DNA from: an uncultured Flavihumibacter sp.
GTDB taxonomy: Bacteria; Bacteroidota; Bacteroidia; Chitinophagales; Chitinophagaceae
DNA length: 64,000 nt
Assembly (NCBI GenBank): GCA_902168105.1
Contig: CABHOY010000019.1
Span: 186,001-250,000 of the forward strand
Direction: 5' to 3'
Shown here: positions 27,573 to 36,258 of the stretch, in pieces
How the letters are laid out: each line of letters starts with the position of its first letter
Numbering within the stretch: the first letter of the stretch is position 1
The notes under the pieces: model-generated
The model's database searches: none
What the model was told of the DNA's origin: nothing
The model's input: the letters and a program-made list of their open reading frames with translations, nothing else
Program-made: the position numbers and the translations under genes

Positions 27573-28667
27573 TTAGTTTTGCTTATGTAATCCAAGTATA
27601 TCGCCCCATGCAGAACGTAATGCTGCTGCAGAAAATCTGCTGGCATACAGTTCTTTCTGGGCCGTCTTTGTTACCAGGCCGCTCCTGATATCTTTTGCAA
27701 ACGCCAGGACAGCTGCCTTTGCCTCTTCATAGGAAGAAGTGGCAGGTATCACACGCGTCGCCTGCGGATCGCACGCGATGTCCGGAATACCTCCCTTGTC
27801 GGTAGACAGCCACGGAAGCCCTGCACTCATTGCCTCCAGCAGGCTGACAGGCAGCCCTTCCGGATGTGTAGATAATAGCAGGTATGCATCCAGTTGTGCG
27901 ATCGCCCCTTTCAATCCCTCTTCACCCGCAAATGGACCATGAAAACGTACGTTAGGATAACGGTCAAAAGATCCCGCAGGATATTGTTTGCCTTCACCCC
28001 AGAGATGGAACTCTATTTCTTTCAGGTCAGCGTCTTCACTCATACGGCAGATCAGATCGATCCCTTTTTCAGGGATCAGGCGGCCATAATAACCGAACCG
28101 CAGTTTACCTGCAGGTCCTTCACTGAAGGCCACTTCCACATTCCTCGAAAAAACGGGTACGACATCTATCTGGCGGTTCAGTACCACTTTCATATCGCCT
28201 GCATTCCTGAAGGAACATGCAATGATGGTACTTGCCGCCTGTAATGTCTTCCTGTATTTTGGCCCCCAGGTAGCCTGGTCTTTGGCGTCTCCGGAAGTAT
28301 GGTGATGATGCACCCACTTCTTGTAGACAGGCAGCATACGGGATAATAGCCAGATGCTTTCTCCCTGCCCGTTCGTGTATACAGCATCATATTTCCCGGA
28401 ACTGCGCAGCTTAACGCCTAATTGCAGCATCCATAACAATCGCTTGTAGGAACGTCCATGCTTTCCAAAATAAACCCACCGGCATGTACGTTTGTAAAAC
28501 GCTTCTGTTTCAGGTGCCATAGCCGCATTCAGCACGACCAGGTCTATTTCAGTACCTGTCACTGCCATCTGCCGGCAAAACTCCTGCAGATGACTTTCTA
28601 TACCACCTGTTTCCATTAACTGGGTGGTATAGACCAGTATCCTTTTTTTATCAGAAGCCTGCGCCAT
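27573..28667 (-). CDS. Glycosyltransferase family 4
   Basis: A 364-residue GT-B enzyme. The N-terminus is RILVYTTQLMETGGIESHLQ, and the donor domain has RFGYYGRLIPEKGIDLICRM and THPEGLPVSLLEAMSAGLPW. The ATG at 28667 overlaps the end of the pyruvyltransferase gene by 17 bp; the frame is open upstream to 28703, but that would enlarge the overlap. It is one of four GT4 enzymes, beside the WcaI-like one, that build the repeat unit. Confidence 0.9.
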   Translation of the reverse strand: MAQASDKKRILVYTTQLMETGGIESHLQEFCRQMAVTGTEIDLVVLNAAMAPETEAFYKRTCRWVYFGKHGRSYKRLLWMLQLGVKLRSSGKYDAVYTNGQGESIWLLSRMLPVYKKWVHHHHTSGDAKDQATWGPKYRKTLQAASTIIACSFRNAGDMKVVLNRQIDVVPVFSRNVEVAFSEGPAGKLRFGYYGRLIPEKGIDLICRMSEDADLKEIEFHLWGEGKQYPAGSFDRYPNVRFHGPFAGEEGLKGAIAQLDAYLLLSTHPEGLPVSLLEAMSAGLPWLSTDKGGIPDIACDPQATRVIPATSSYEEAKAAVLAFAKDIRSGLVTKTAQKELYASRFSAAALRSAWGDILGLHKQN

Positions 28668-29661
28668 ATACTCGTTCGATCTTATCCTTTGCAAATCCCA
28701 CACGGTAAGAAGATACTACGCCCATGCGATACAGTTTTGCCATCAACGCAGCTTTTGCCCTGATGAGACGGTATTTTAATTTACCAGACACCTGTACAGC
28801 ATTAGCGCCTTCTTTTATTGAATCGGCCACCAGTTCCAGCAGGAATTGTCTTCTCTTTTCCAGCATATCCTTTTTAACAGGAGACGTGTTCAGGTCTTTC
28901 CTTTCCAGTATCTCCTTGTAGGAAATAATATCAATGAACTCTCCTACTGTGGCCAGGCGTGGGTCCGATGGATTCGGATGGATCAGTTTCACATTTGCGC
29001 CCATACCAAGTCCTGGCAATGCACAGTGGATCTTGGTGGTCAGTACCAGTGACGCCTTGCAATACCTGGCCAGCAACTCGTCCATGTGTTTTTCAGACAC
29101 CTTTGAATAAGACTCAAGATCACCGGATGTATCTGGCGGATCGTGAGAGACCCTTACCGGCTTTTTGCCCAGTAATGTTTCCAGTTTGTTGAATACCGCA
29201 TCAGGCACCGGATGGTCTACGTTATCTACCAGTAGTACTTCTCCGTCAGGATTGTGCGTAACAGGACCACGTGGTTTTGCCGTAATGGTCAGGCAGCTGG
29301 AGTAATAGGCTGGAATGCCCCAGCCCAGCAACAGGCGTAACGTTTTAGTATCACGGCAACCGATAGGTGCATGTTTCTTAAAATGCTCCCTTACGCCTGC
29401 ATCTGCCAGCAGGGCAGAATTGGCGATATGCACAGCGGCATATACAGGAGTGATATTATCCGGAGCAGGAAACTTCTTAAAGGAGTGCATGTACCAGCCA
29501 TTGGCTATCAGCAATCCTTTTTCATTACTTGCCAGATCGGCGTGCGCCTCCCTGTCGGCTACCTTCGAACCTTCAGGTAACAGGTCTTTGGCGACCATTC
29601 CCTGAAGTACATCTCCGATATTATTCCGAAGTAATCCTTCTACCTGATAGTAATAATTCAT
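28651..29661 (-). CDS. Polysaccharide pyruvyl transferase family protein
   Basis: A 336-residue member of the family that includes WcaK, GumL and CsaB, which form ketal-linked pyruvate on a sugar using phosphoenolpyruvate. Visible family features are NIGDVLQGMVAKDLLP near the N-terminus, IGCRDTKTLRLLLGWGIPAY in the middle, and SLVLTTKIHCALPGLGMGAN with the conserved (T/S)xR/KxH-type motif in the C-terminal half. Pyruvylation adds negative charge to colanic acid and xanthan, so a similar role is likely here. The next gene, a GT4, overlaps its end. Confidence 0.88.
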   Translation of the reverse strand: MNYYYQVEGLLRNNIGDVLQGMVAKDLLPEGSKVADREAHADLASNEKGLLIANGWYMHSFKKFPAPDNITPVYAAVHIANSALLADAGVREHFKKHAPIGCRDTKTLRLLLGWGIPAYYSSCLTITAKPRGPVTHNPDGEVLLVDNVDHPVPDAVFNKLETLLGKKPVRVSHDPPDTSGDLESYSKVSEKHMDELLARYCKASLVLTTKIHCALPGLGMGANVKLIHPNPSDPRLATVGEFIDIISYKEILERKDLNTSPVKKDMLEKRRQFLLELVADSIKEGANAVQVSGKLKYRLIRAKAALMAKLYRMGVVSSYRVGFAKDKIERVYGAGF

Positions 29662-29673
29662 ATAGTATCCTTG

Positions 29674-30990
29674 TTAAATTTCTGTTGGTAATGTTGAGTT
29701 ATTCGTTCTTCGGATCTTGATCAGCGTATAGGTAATATTCATGACCACCTGTATCAGCTGTATCAGGATATTCATTGTCAGTACGCCGCTCAGGGTAGAT
29801 ACATCGATCAATGTAACCCCTAATACGATAGAAGCGATACTAACCGGAATTGAAATGATTGGATTGATCGCCCAGCTTCTGCTGGTAAAGAGAGAAAAGG
29901 TGAACGCAGAGGTAATGCCGAGACAACTAATAAAGCTCCTCAGTACTATCTCTTTTGTCAGCCCTGCATAATTGGGGCCGAGGACCATCAGGATCTGTGA
30001 AGAGAATAACCAGACAGCCAGGACGATACAGACACTCATTGCAAGTAGTCCTGCCTGGATCTGTAAGAAACGCCGCAATAACAGACCTGAGTTATTCGGC
30101 AACCGGGAAAACCTCGGTAAGATAAGGGTACTGAATAATATCGTAATAAAGCTAAGCGCCGTAGATAACCTGTCCAGTGCGCCCATTTGTGCAACTCCTC
30201 TTGTTGTTCCGAAGATGGAGATCAGCCAGATAGTGATCTGTCCGGAAAGACAGGTATAGATCCCCATTGGCAGCAGCCGCTTCACCATCTTCATGATATC
30301 CTTCCGGATCTGCGGGTCCGGCTTCTGATGCCAGTCAGCATAACCGGATGAGATCTTCCTTAGATTAAAGTTTCCCCATATCTGCGGAAGGCCCGCCGCC
30401 AGGATGGCGACAAACGCCCATGGGAAAATGAAAATAGTCAATGAAAGTAACACCAGCCTGCCAACATTGAGCACAACTGCGTTCTTTTGCAACGGTGCAA
30501 TATCCTGTCTCAGTTTAGGCGCTATCTGCAGCAAAGTACCTGACAACGCCATGAAGAAAGATGGAATGAGTGAGAGGATGATCAGCACGGACATCAGCCA
30601 GCTGGCATTGTGATGTCGCATCAGGTACAGCAGTACTGGTACGGATACCAGCAAACTGCCCACGGCGAACTTCCTTCTCAGATCCATCCCGGTGGCCATG
30701 ACAGTACCTAGTTTAACACGGTCCTGCCACACCTTCCCACCCTGGGACATTACTCCGGTAGAGATACCTCCATCGGCCAGTACTGTCATCGTACCCAGCA
30801 TCGTATTGCCAAGTGTATACAACGCGTACTCTTCAGGTTCCAGCAGCCGTATCACAAGGATACCGCATACCAGACTGATAGCCTGCACCAACACCTGGGC
30901 GAAACCGGTCATTGTAACCAGTTTTACCCATTCTAAAGTTTTGGTGTATTTCGGATTGCTAAATAACTGATTAAACACTTTTACTCGCAT
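29674..30990 (-). CDS. Oligosaccharide flippase (Wzx-like, MATE/MOP superfamily)
   Basis: A 438-residue membrane protein with about 12-14 segments, typical of polysaccharide flippases. The N-terminal GFAQVLVQAISLVCGILVIR and EPEEYALYTLGNTMLGTM match the MOP flippase pattern. It should turn undecaprenyl-linked repeat units to the periplasmic face. I chose the ATG at 30990 (MRVKVFNQLF); a TTG at 31011 would add seven residues. It lies 25 bp after gmd. Confidence 0.9.
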   Translation of the reverse strand: MRVKVFNQLFSNPKYTKTLEWVKLVTMTGFAQVLVQAISLVCGILVIRLLEPEEYALYTLGNTMLGTMTVLADGGISTGVMSQGGKVWQDRVKLGTVMATGMDLRRKFAVGSLLVSVPVLLYLMRHHNASWLMSVLIILSLIPSFFMALSGTLLQIAPKLRQDIAPLQKNAVVLNVGRLVLLSLTIFIFPWAFVAILAAGLPQIWGNFNLRKISSGYADWHQKPDPQIRKDIMKMVKRLLPMGIYTCLSGQITIWLISIFGTTRGVAQMGALDRLSTALSFITILFSTLILPRFSRLPNNSGLLLRRFLQIQAGLLAMSVCIVLAVWLFSSQILMVLGPNYAGLTKEIVLRSFISCLGITSAFTFSLFTSRSWAINPIISIPVSIASIVLGVTLIDVSTLSGVLTMNILIQLIQVVMNITYTLIKIRRTNNSTLPTEI

Positions 30991-31015
30991 AACGCATTTC
31001 GGCAAAAGCAAGCCC

Positions 31016-32113
31016 TTATCCTGCCAGTTGTTCCCACTGTGTTTTACTGTCCTTTCTAAATAACTCTACGTCGCAGGTTACCATTTCACTTACCAGTTCC
31101 TGCAGATCGTATTTTGGTTCCCAGCCTAATTTTGTCTTTGATTTTGTAGGATCGCCTATTAACAGTTCTACTTCTGTAGGACGGAAATAAGCGGGATCTA
31201 CGGCTAATACCTGTTTGCCGATAGGCAGAATATATTCTTTATTGCGGCAGGCGCTTACATATGCAACTTCACCCACACCAGTGCCTTCGAATTTCAGTTC
31301 TATACCCAGTTCGTTGAACGCCATACGTACGAATTCACGTACTGGTGTAGTAACACCTGTCGCAATTACGTAGTCGTCCGGCGTATCCTGTTGCAGGATC
31401 CTCCACATAGCGTCAACATAATCTTTTGCATGTCCCCAGTCGCGGCGCGCATCCAGGTTACCGAGGTACAGTTTGTCCTGTAACCCCAGTGCGATAGCGG
31501 CTACTGCACGGGTGATCTTACGTGTTACGAAAGTCTCACCACGCAGCGGGCTTTCATGGTTGAACAGGATACCATTGCAGGCAAACATACCATATGCCTC
31601 TCTGTAGTTCACCGTGATCCAGTATGCATATAACTTCGCTACAGCATAAGGGCTACGCGGATAGAAAGGTGTGGTTTCTTTTTGCGGAACTTCCTGTACC
31701 AGACCATACAGTTCTGAAGTACTTGCCTGGTATACCCTTGTCTTCTTTTCCAGCTTTAAAATACGTAGCGCTTCCAGTATACGCAGGGTGCCTATACCAT
31801 CCGCGTTAGCGGTATATTCCGGTGTATCAAAACTCACTTTTACATGGCTCATCGCTGCGAGATTATAGATCTCGTCAGGTTGTGTTTCCTGAATGATACG
31901 GATCAGGTTAGTGCTATCGGTCATATCGCCGTAGTGCAATTTGAAACGTACGTTTTCGCTGTGAGGGTCCTGATAGAGGTGATCGATCCTGTCAGTGTTC
32001 AGCAGTGATGCACGGCGTTTTACGCCATGTACCATATACCCCTTTTCGAGCAGCAGTTCTGCCAGGTATGCACCGTCCTGTCCATTTACACCGGTAATTA
32101 AAGCAACTTTCAT
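31016..32113 (-). CDS. gmd: GDP-mannose 4,6-dehydratase
   Basis: A 365-residue short-chain-dehydrogenase-type enzyme making GDP-4-keto-6-deoxy-mannose from GDP-mannose, the first step to GDP-L-fucose. The NADP-binding motif is [18 protein letters not shown], and the family-specific [16 protein letters not shown] follows. The catalytic Tyr and Lys are in [12 protein letters not shown], with [16 protein letters not shown] downstream. The length is that of the family. It cooperates with manC and fcl, also in this locus. Confidence 0.97.
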   Translation of the reverse strand: MKVALITGVNGQDGAYLAELLLEKGYMVHGVKRRASLLNTDRIDHLYQDPHSENVRFKLHYGDMTDSTNLIRIIQETQPDEIYNLAAMSHVKVSFDTPEYTANADGIGTLRILEALRILKLEKKTRVYQASTSELYGLVQEVPQKETTPFYPRSPYAVAKLYAYWITVNYREAYGMFACNGILFNHESPLRGETFVTRKITRAVAAIALGLQDKLYLGNLDARRDWGHAKDYVDAMWRILQQDTPDDYVIATGVTTPVREFVRMAFNELGIELKFEGTGVGEVAYVSACRNKEYILPIGKQVLAVDPAYFRPTEVELLIGDPTKSKTKLGWEPKYDLQELVSEMVTCDVELFRKDSKTQWEQLAG

Positions 32114-32153
32114 ACAAAAAAAATGATTTTATTAAGATAATTGGGGAATATGA

Positions 32154-33500
32154 TTAACTTCCGGAGAGCACGTTCAATGCCGGTTGAGCTATACCTATGC
32201 TGTAACAGGTGAAACCGTTTTTCTCGAGATATGCGTTATCGTATATATTCCTGCCGTCAAATACAACAGTACCCTTTAATAATTGTTTTACACGTAACCA
32301 GTCAGGCAGACGGAACTCATTCCATTCTGTTACCAGCAGCACAGCGTCTGCACCTTCAGCAGCGGCATACATATCGTTACACCACTTAACGGTATCGCCC
32401 AGTGTTTTCTTCGCTTCATGCATTGCTACAGGATCGAATACCTGTACATTGGCACCGGCGTTCAGTAAAGATTCTATAACTACCAGGCTGGATGCTTCAC
32501 GCATATCGTCAGTGGCAGGCTTGAAGGAAAGTCCCCATATTGCGAAGGTTTTGCCCTTTAGCATGCCATCGAAATGTTTGCTGACTTTTCCGAACAACAC
32601 TTTCTTCTGATCGTCGTTCACTGCCTCAACTGCTTCCAGGATGCGCAATCCATGTCCATATTCTTTACCGGTCTGCACCAGGGCTTTTACGTCTTTAGGA
32701 AAGCAGGAGCCACCATACCCGATACCCGGATAAATGAAGCTGTTACCGATCCTGCCGTCACTACCAATGCCTTTACGTACTTTATTTACGTCAGCACCTA
32801 CCAGTTCACACAGGTTAGCGATGTCGTTGATGAAGGAGATCTTGGTGGCCAGCATGGCGTTTGCAGCATACTTGGTCATTTCCGCAGAAGCGATGTCCAT
32901 GAAAATGATCGGATGACCATTCAGGAGGAACGGATGATACAAACGTTCCAGCATCTCTTTCGCCCTGTCTGTATTTACGCCCACCACAATACGGTCAGGT
33001 TTCAGGAAGTCCTGTACAGCAGCGCCTTCTTTAAGGAACTCAGGATTGGACGCAACATCGTAGTCGATCAGTGCGTTTCTGTTCAGCATTGCTTCTTTGA
33101 TCGCCCTGTTCACTTTCACAGCTGTACCAACAGGTACAGTACTCTTCGTTACCACTACCAGGTAATCGGTCATATTAGTACCGATCTCTTTCGCAACCTG
33201 CAATACATATTGCAGATCAGCACTGCCATCTTCACCAGGAGGCGTACCTACGGCAATGAACGCGATGTCTGCACCGGGGATCACTTCCGCCAGGTTAGTG
33301 CTGAAAGAGAGACGGCCATTGTTGAAGTTGCGGGTAACGATCTCTTCGAGACCCGGTTCGTAAATAGGTAAAATTCCCTTTTTAAGGTTATTGATCTTTT
33401 CAGTATTAACATCCACACATACTACCTGGGTGCCTACTTCTGCGAGACAGGCGCCGGTAACCAGCCCTACATATCCTGTTCCAATTACAATTGCTTTCAT
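32154..33500 (-). CDS. ugd: UDP-glucose 6-dehydrogenase
   Basis: A 448-residue NAD-dependent dehydrogenase converting UDP-glucose to UDP-glucuronate. The N-terminal Rossmann motif is IGTGYVGLVTGACLAEVG. The catalytic Cys is in GIGYGGSCFPKDVKAL (about 257-272), and FAIWGLSFKPATDDMREA belongs to the C-terminal domain. The UDP-glucose assignment over GDP-mannose is by overall sequence pattern and by the colanic-acid-like context. It supplies the acidic sugar of the predicted polymer. Confidence 0.94.
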   Translation of the reverse strand: MKAIVIGTGYVGLVTGACLAEVGTQVVCVDVNTEKINNLKKGILPIYEPGLEEIVTRNFNNGRLSFSTNLAEVIPGADIAFIAVGTPPGEDGSADLQYVLQVAKEIGTNMTDYLVVVTKSTVPVGTAVKVNRAIKEAMLNRNALIDYDVASNPEFLKEGAAVQDFLKPDRIVVGVNTDRAKEMLERLYHPFLLNGHPIIFMDIASAEMTKYAANAMLATKISFINDIANLCELVGADVNKVRKGIGSDGRIGNSFIYPGIGYGGSCFPKDVKALVQTGKEYGHGLRILEAVEAVNDDQKKVLFGKVSKHFDGMLKGKTFAIWGLSFKPATDDMREASSLVVIESLLNAGANVQVFDPVAMHEAKKTLGDTVKWCNDMYAAAEGADAVLLVTEWNEFRLPDWLRVKQLLKGTVVFDGRNIYDNAYLEKNGFTCYSIGIAQPALNVLSGS

Positions 33501-33533
33501 TTGATGATATTGAGACGCTGTTAATATTCTTTT

Positions 33534-34475
33534 TTACAATGCAACCATGTGCCTTTTATGAAGGAAATCGGCATAAGCCTGTACTAATCCTTCTTTCAGC
33601 TCTACGCTGTGCTTCCATCCAAGCTTATGCAGCTTTGATATATCCATCAGTTTCCTGGGGGTACCATCGGGTTTGGAAGCATCAAAAACGATATCACCTT
33701 CATAACACACTACTTCTTTCACAGTCTCTGCCAGTTCACGTATGCTCAGGTCTTCACCAGTACCAATGTTCACCAGCTCTTTTTCATCGTAATGCAGCAT
33801 GAGGTATACGCAGGCAGCTGCAAGGTCGTCTGCAAACAGGAACTCACGTTTTGGCGTACCACTGCCCCACACTGTAACACTCGGTGCTCCGTTTTCTTTT
33901 GCTTCATGGAAGCGACGGATCAAAGCCGGCAGTACGTGTGAATTTTCAGGGTGATAGTTATCGCCGATACCATAAAGGTTAGTCGGCATAACACTGATAT
34001 AATTACAACCATACTGGTCGCGGTATGCTTCACATAATTTGATACCAGCTATTTTGGCAATAGCATAAGGTTCATTAGTTGGTTCAAGCGGCCCTGTTAA
34101 CAGGCTGCTTTCCTGTAATGGCTGTGGCGCCATCTTTGGATAGATACAGGAACTACCCAGGAACATCAGCTTTTTTACGCCATGTTTCCAGGCAGCGTGG
34201 ATGATGTTGGTTTCCATCATGAGATTATCGTACAGGAACTCTGCACGATAAGTATTGTTAGCATGGATGCCGCCCACTTTTGCTGCAGCCAGGATCACAT
34301 AATCCGGCTTCTCTTTAGCAAAAAAGTCATTTACGTCAGCCTGCGAACGCAGGTCCAGTTCTGCGGAGCTTCTTGTCAGCAGGTTATCATATCCAAGCGT
34401 TGTCAGTCTTCTGCTGATAGCACCGCCTACCATTCCGCGGTGACCAGCTATATAGATCTTATCTTTAAGTTGCAT
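33534..34475 (-). CDS. fcl: GDP-L-fucose synthase
   Basis: A 313-residue SDR epimerase/reductase turning GDP-4-keto-6-deoxy-mannose into GDP-L-fucose. Motifs are [16 protein letters not shown] (NADP binding), [20 protein letters not shown], the catalytic YAIAKIAG and [20 protein letters not shown], all characteristic of Fcl/WcaG. It follows manC by 15 bp and completes the GDP-fucose route with gmd. Confidence 0.96.
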   Translation of the reverse strand: MQLKDKIYIAGHRGMVGGAISRRLTTLGYDNLLTRSSAELDLRSQADVNDFFAKEKPDYVILAAAKVGGIHANNTYRAEFLYDNLMMETNIIHAAWKHGVKKLMFLGSSCIYPKMAPQPLQESSLLTGPLEPTNEPYAIAKIAGIKLCEAYRDQYGCNYISVMPTNLYGIGDNYHPENSHVLPALIRRFHEAKENGAPSVTVWGSGTPKREFLFADDLAAACVYLMLHYDEKELVNIGTGEDLSIRELAETVKEVVCYEGDIVFDASKPDGTPRKLMDISKLHKLGWKHSVELKEGLVQAYADFLHKRHMVAL

Positions 34476-34490
34476 AAGGTTGAATCTTTT

Positions 34491-35510
34491 TTATAGCAGT
34501 TCCGGTCTGTTTTCCTTTACCCACTGATGCAGTTGTTTCACTTCCTGTCCTTTTCCTTTCTGGAGGATCAGCAGTACTTCAGGAGTATTTACTACCACCA
34601 CATTTTCCACACCTACTAATGCTACGAGTTTATCTTTTCCTATTACCATGCTATTTACAGGATCGCTCTCTATAAATACCGCCTGGTGATTGCTGTAACG
34701 GTAATGGCTTGCAAGGGCTTCTGCAAGGGCTTCATAGCCACCTACGTCACTCCATTGCATAGCGCTGGGCACTACCTTTACAATATTGCTTTTTTCCAGT
34801 ACAGCATAGTCTATACTATCTGAAGGAATTGCTTCCATTGCTGCCAGGGGAATAGACCCGGTCTCTTTCCAGATAGTCGCAGCTTCAGCAGCTGCTGCAT
34901 ATATCTCCGGTGCATATTGCAGCAATTGCTGCAGTAATACGCCAGCCTTACCGCAGAAGATACCGCTGTTCCATAAGTAGTCGCCGCTTTTCAGCATTGC
35001 TTCAGCAGTAACAGCATTTGGTTTTTCGGTAAAGCGCACTACATCAAAACCGGTATACTGGATATAACCATATCCTGTTTCCGGATATGCAGGTTGCAGT
35101 CCGATAGTGACCAGATGCCCTTCGGCAGCCAGCTCTCCTGCTTTCTTTATCGTTTCAGCATACAGGTCCGGCGTACCAATAAGATGATCTGCCGGTGTAA
35201 TGAGCAGTATGGTTTCAGGTGTTGCGGAGAATGCCGCCAATGCTATTGCAGCAGCGGTATTACGTCCCACCGGCTCTGCCATCATCTGTACATGCTGAGC
35301 ACCTGCTTCACTGAGTTGCTTTGCCACCATTTCAGACTGCTGTTCATTTACCACAGCCACTACACTGTCACAAAAAATGCTGTTACGCACCCATGTGAGC
35401 TGCAGTAAACTCTGTCCGTCAAATAACGGCAACAGTTGTTTTGGTGTCTGTTTATTTGATAAAGGCCAGAGACGGGTCCCTGACCCTCCACATAATAATA
35501 TGTGTAGCAT
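34491..35510 (-). CDS. manC: Mannose-1-phosphate guanylyltransferase
   Basis: A 339-residue nucleotidyltransferase forming GDP-mannose from GTP and mannose-1-phosphate. The signature LCGGSGTRLWPLSNKQTPKQ lies at the N-terminus, with TPADHLIG and VRFTEKPNA in the core. It lacks the C-terminal phosphomannose isomerase domain found in many longer ManC proteins. No manA or manB is present in the locus, so mannose-1-phosphate must come from genes elsewhere. I chose the ATG at 35510, 19 bp after the upxY-like gene; the frame remains open upstream to 35546 but would overlap it. Confidence 0.95.
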   Translation of the reverse strand: MLHILLCGGSGTRLWPLSNKQTPKQLLPLFDGQSLLQLTWVRNSIFCDSVVAVVNEQQSEMVAKQLSEAGAQHVQMMAEPVGRNTAAAIALAAFSATPETILLITPADHLIGTPDLYAETIKKAGELAAEGHLVTIGLQPAYPETGYGYIQYTGFDVVRFTEKPNAVTAEAMLKSGDYLWNSGIFCGKAGVLLQQLLQYAPEIYAAAAEAATIWKETGSIPLAAMEAIPSDSIDYAVLEKSNIVKVVPSAMQWSDVGGYEALAEALASHYRYSNHQAVFIESDPVNSMVIGKDKLVALVGVENVVVVNTPEVLLILQKGKGQEVKQLHQWVKENRPELL

Positions 35511-35529
35511 AGTGTTCAGCGTTAATATT

Positions 35530-36087
35530 TTAAATAGGATTTCCAACGCCTACTTTCGCGGCGCCGGCATACTCTTTTTTGTTGTTGCCCAGCACCATCA
35601 GATCGCTGTTTTTCACAGTCGCGATCAGTGAGAAGCCCATGCTGTACAATACCGCTTTAACGGTATTCTTGCCTGCTTCCACTACTCTTCCATGCTGATG
35701 CATCAGCGGACCTGCAGTGATACGGATCAGATCATCCTCGTGGATCGGGAATCGTTCAACTTCTACGTCCTGGTATTCACGCAGGAAGCGTTTGATCAGA
35801 TCAACTTCATGATCAGGAATGCTGGCAGGTTTACCCAGCCAGTAAACGAAGTTTACGATACCACTGGTCTCACGTACAAGTGTTTTCTTGTCTTCAGGAA
35901 TACGCACGAATACATACGACTTAAAAAGAGGTTCTTCAACGATCTTCTTTCTGTCGCTCCACTGATGCGTTACTTTATTCAGCGGACAATATGTTTCGAT
36001 CTGTTTACGAACAAGTGCATCCGCCACTTTTTTCTCCCATCTGGGCTTAGTATAGACTGCATACCAGGTGTGTGTCTTCTGTTCCAT
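35530..36087 (-). CDS. UpxY-type NusG-like transcription antitermination protein
   Basis: A 185-residue NusG paralogue. The NGN domain (about 5-105) begins TWYAVYTKPRWEKKVADALV and has PLFKSYVFVRIP. A KOW-like stretch follows (about 120-155; RITAGPLMHQHGRVVEAGKN). In Bacteroides, UpxY proteins bind the elongation complex in the leader of their own capsule operon and keep it transcribed; RfaH does the same for long E. coli operons. A similar role for this locus of about 24 kb is likely. It is the third gene, after wza and wzc, with a 171-bp gap upstream containing a hairpin. Confidence 0.92.
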   Translation of the reverse strand: MEQKTHTWYAVYTKPRWEKKVADALVRKQIETYCPLNKVTHQWSDRKKIVEEPLFKSYVFVRIPEDKKTLVRETSGIVNFVYWLGKPASIPDHEVDLIKRFLREYQDVEVERFPIHEDDLIRITAGPLMHQHGRVVEAGKNTVKAVLYSMGFSLIATVKNSDLMVLGNNKKEYAGAAKVGVGNPI

Positions 36088-36203
36088 TTCAGAGGGTTTT
36101 TGAAGTTAATACATGACTAGATTATCAGATAAGGTGGAAATCATAAAGGCGGGAAGGGAGGAGGTCAAAAATTGGCATAGCTTCGCCTCCTCAGTCACAT
36201 GAG

Positions 36204-36255
36204 TAGTTTTCACAGTGATAGTTTTCAATGAGTTGCATCATAGACGCAACTCATT
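36204..36255. promoter_or_regulatory. Hairpin and direct repeat between the wzc-like and upxY-like genes
   Basis: A perfect 10-bp stem (36227-36236 AATGAGTTGC, 36246-36255 GCAACTCATT) with a 9-nt loop lies 3 bp after the wzc stop codon. Beside it is a 9-bp direct repeat TAGTTTTCA (36204-36212 and 36219-36227). In the direction of the operon no T-run follows, so this is more likely a pause, processing or recruitment site than a simple terminator. Confidence 0.5.
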
Positions 36256-36258
36256 TTG

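Noticed and set aside
32574..33371. A 265-residue plus-strand open frame opposite ugd
   Set aside because: It is a codon-bias shadow of the UDP-glucose dehydrogenase gene; the translation resembles no protein.
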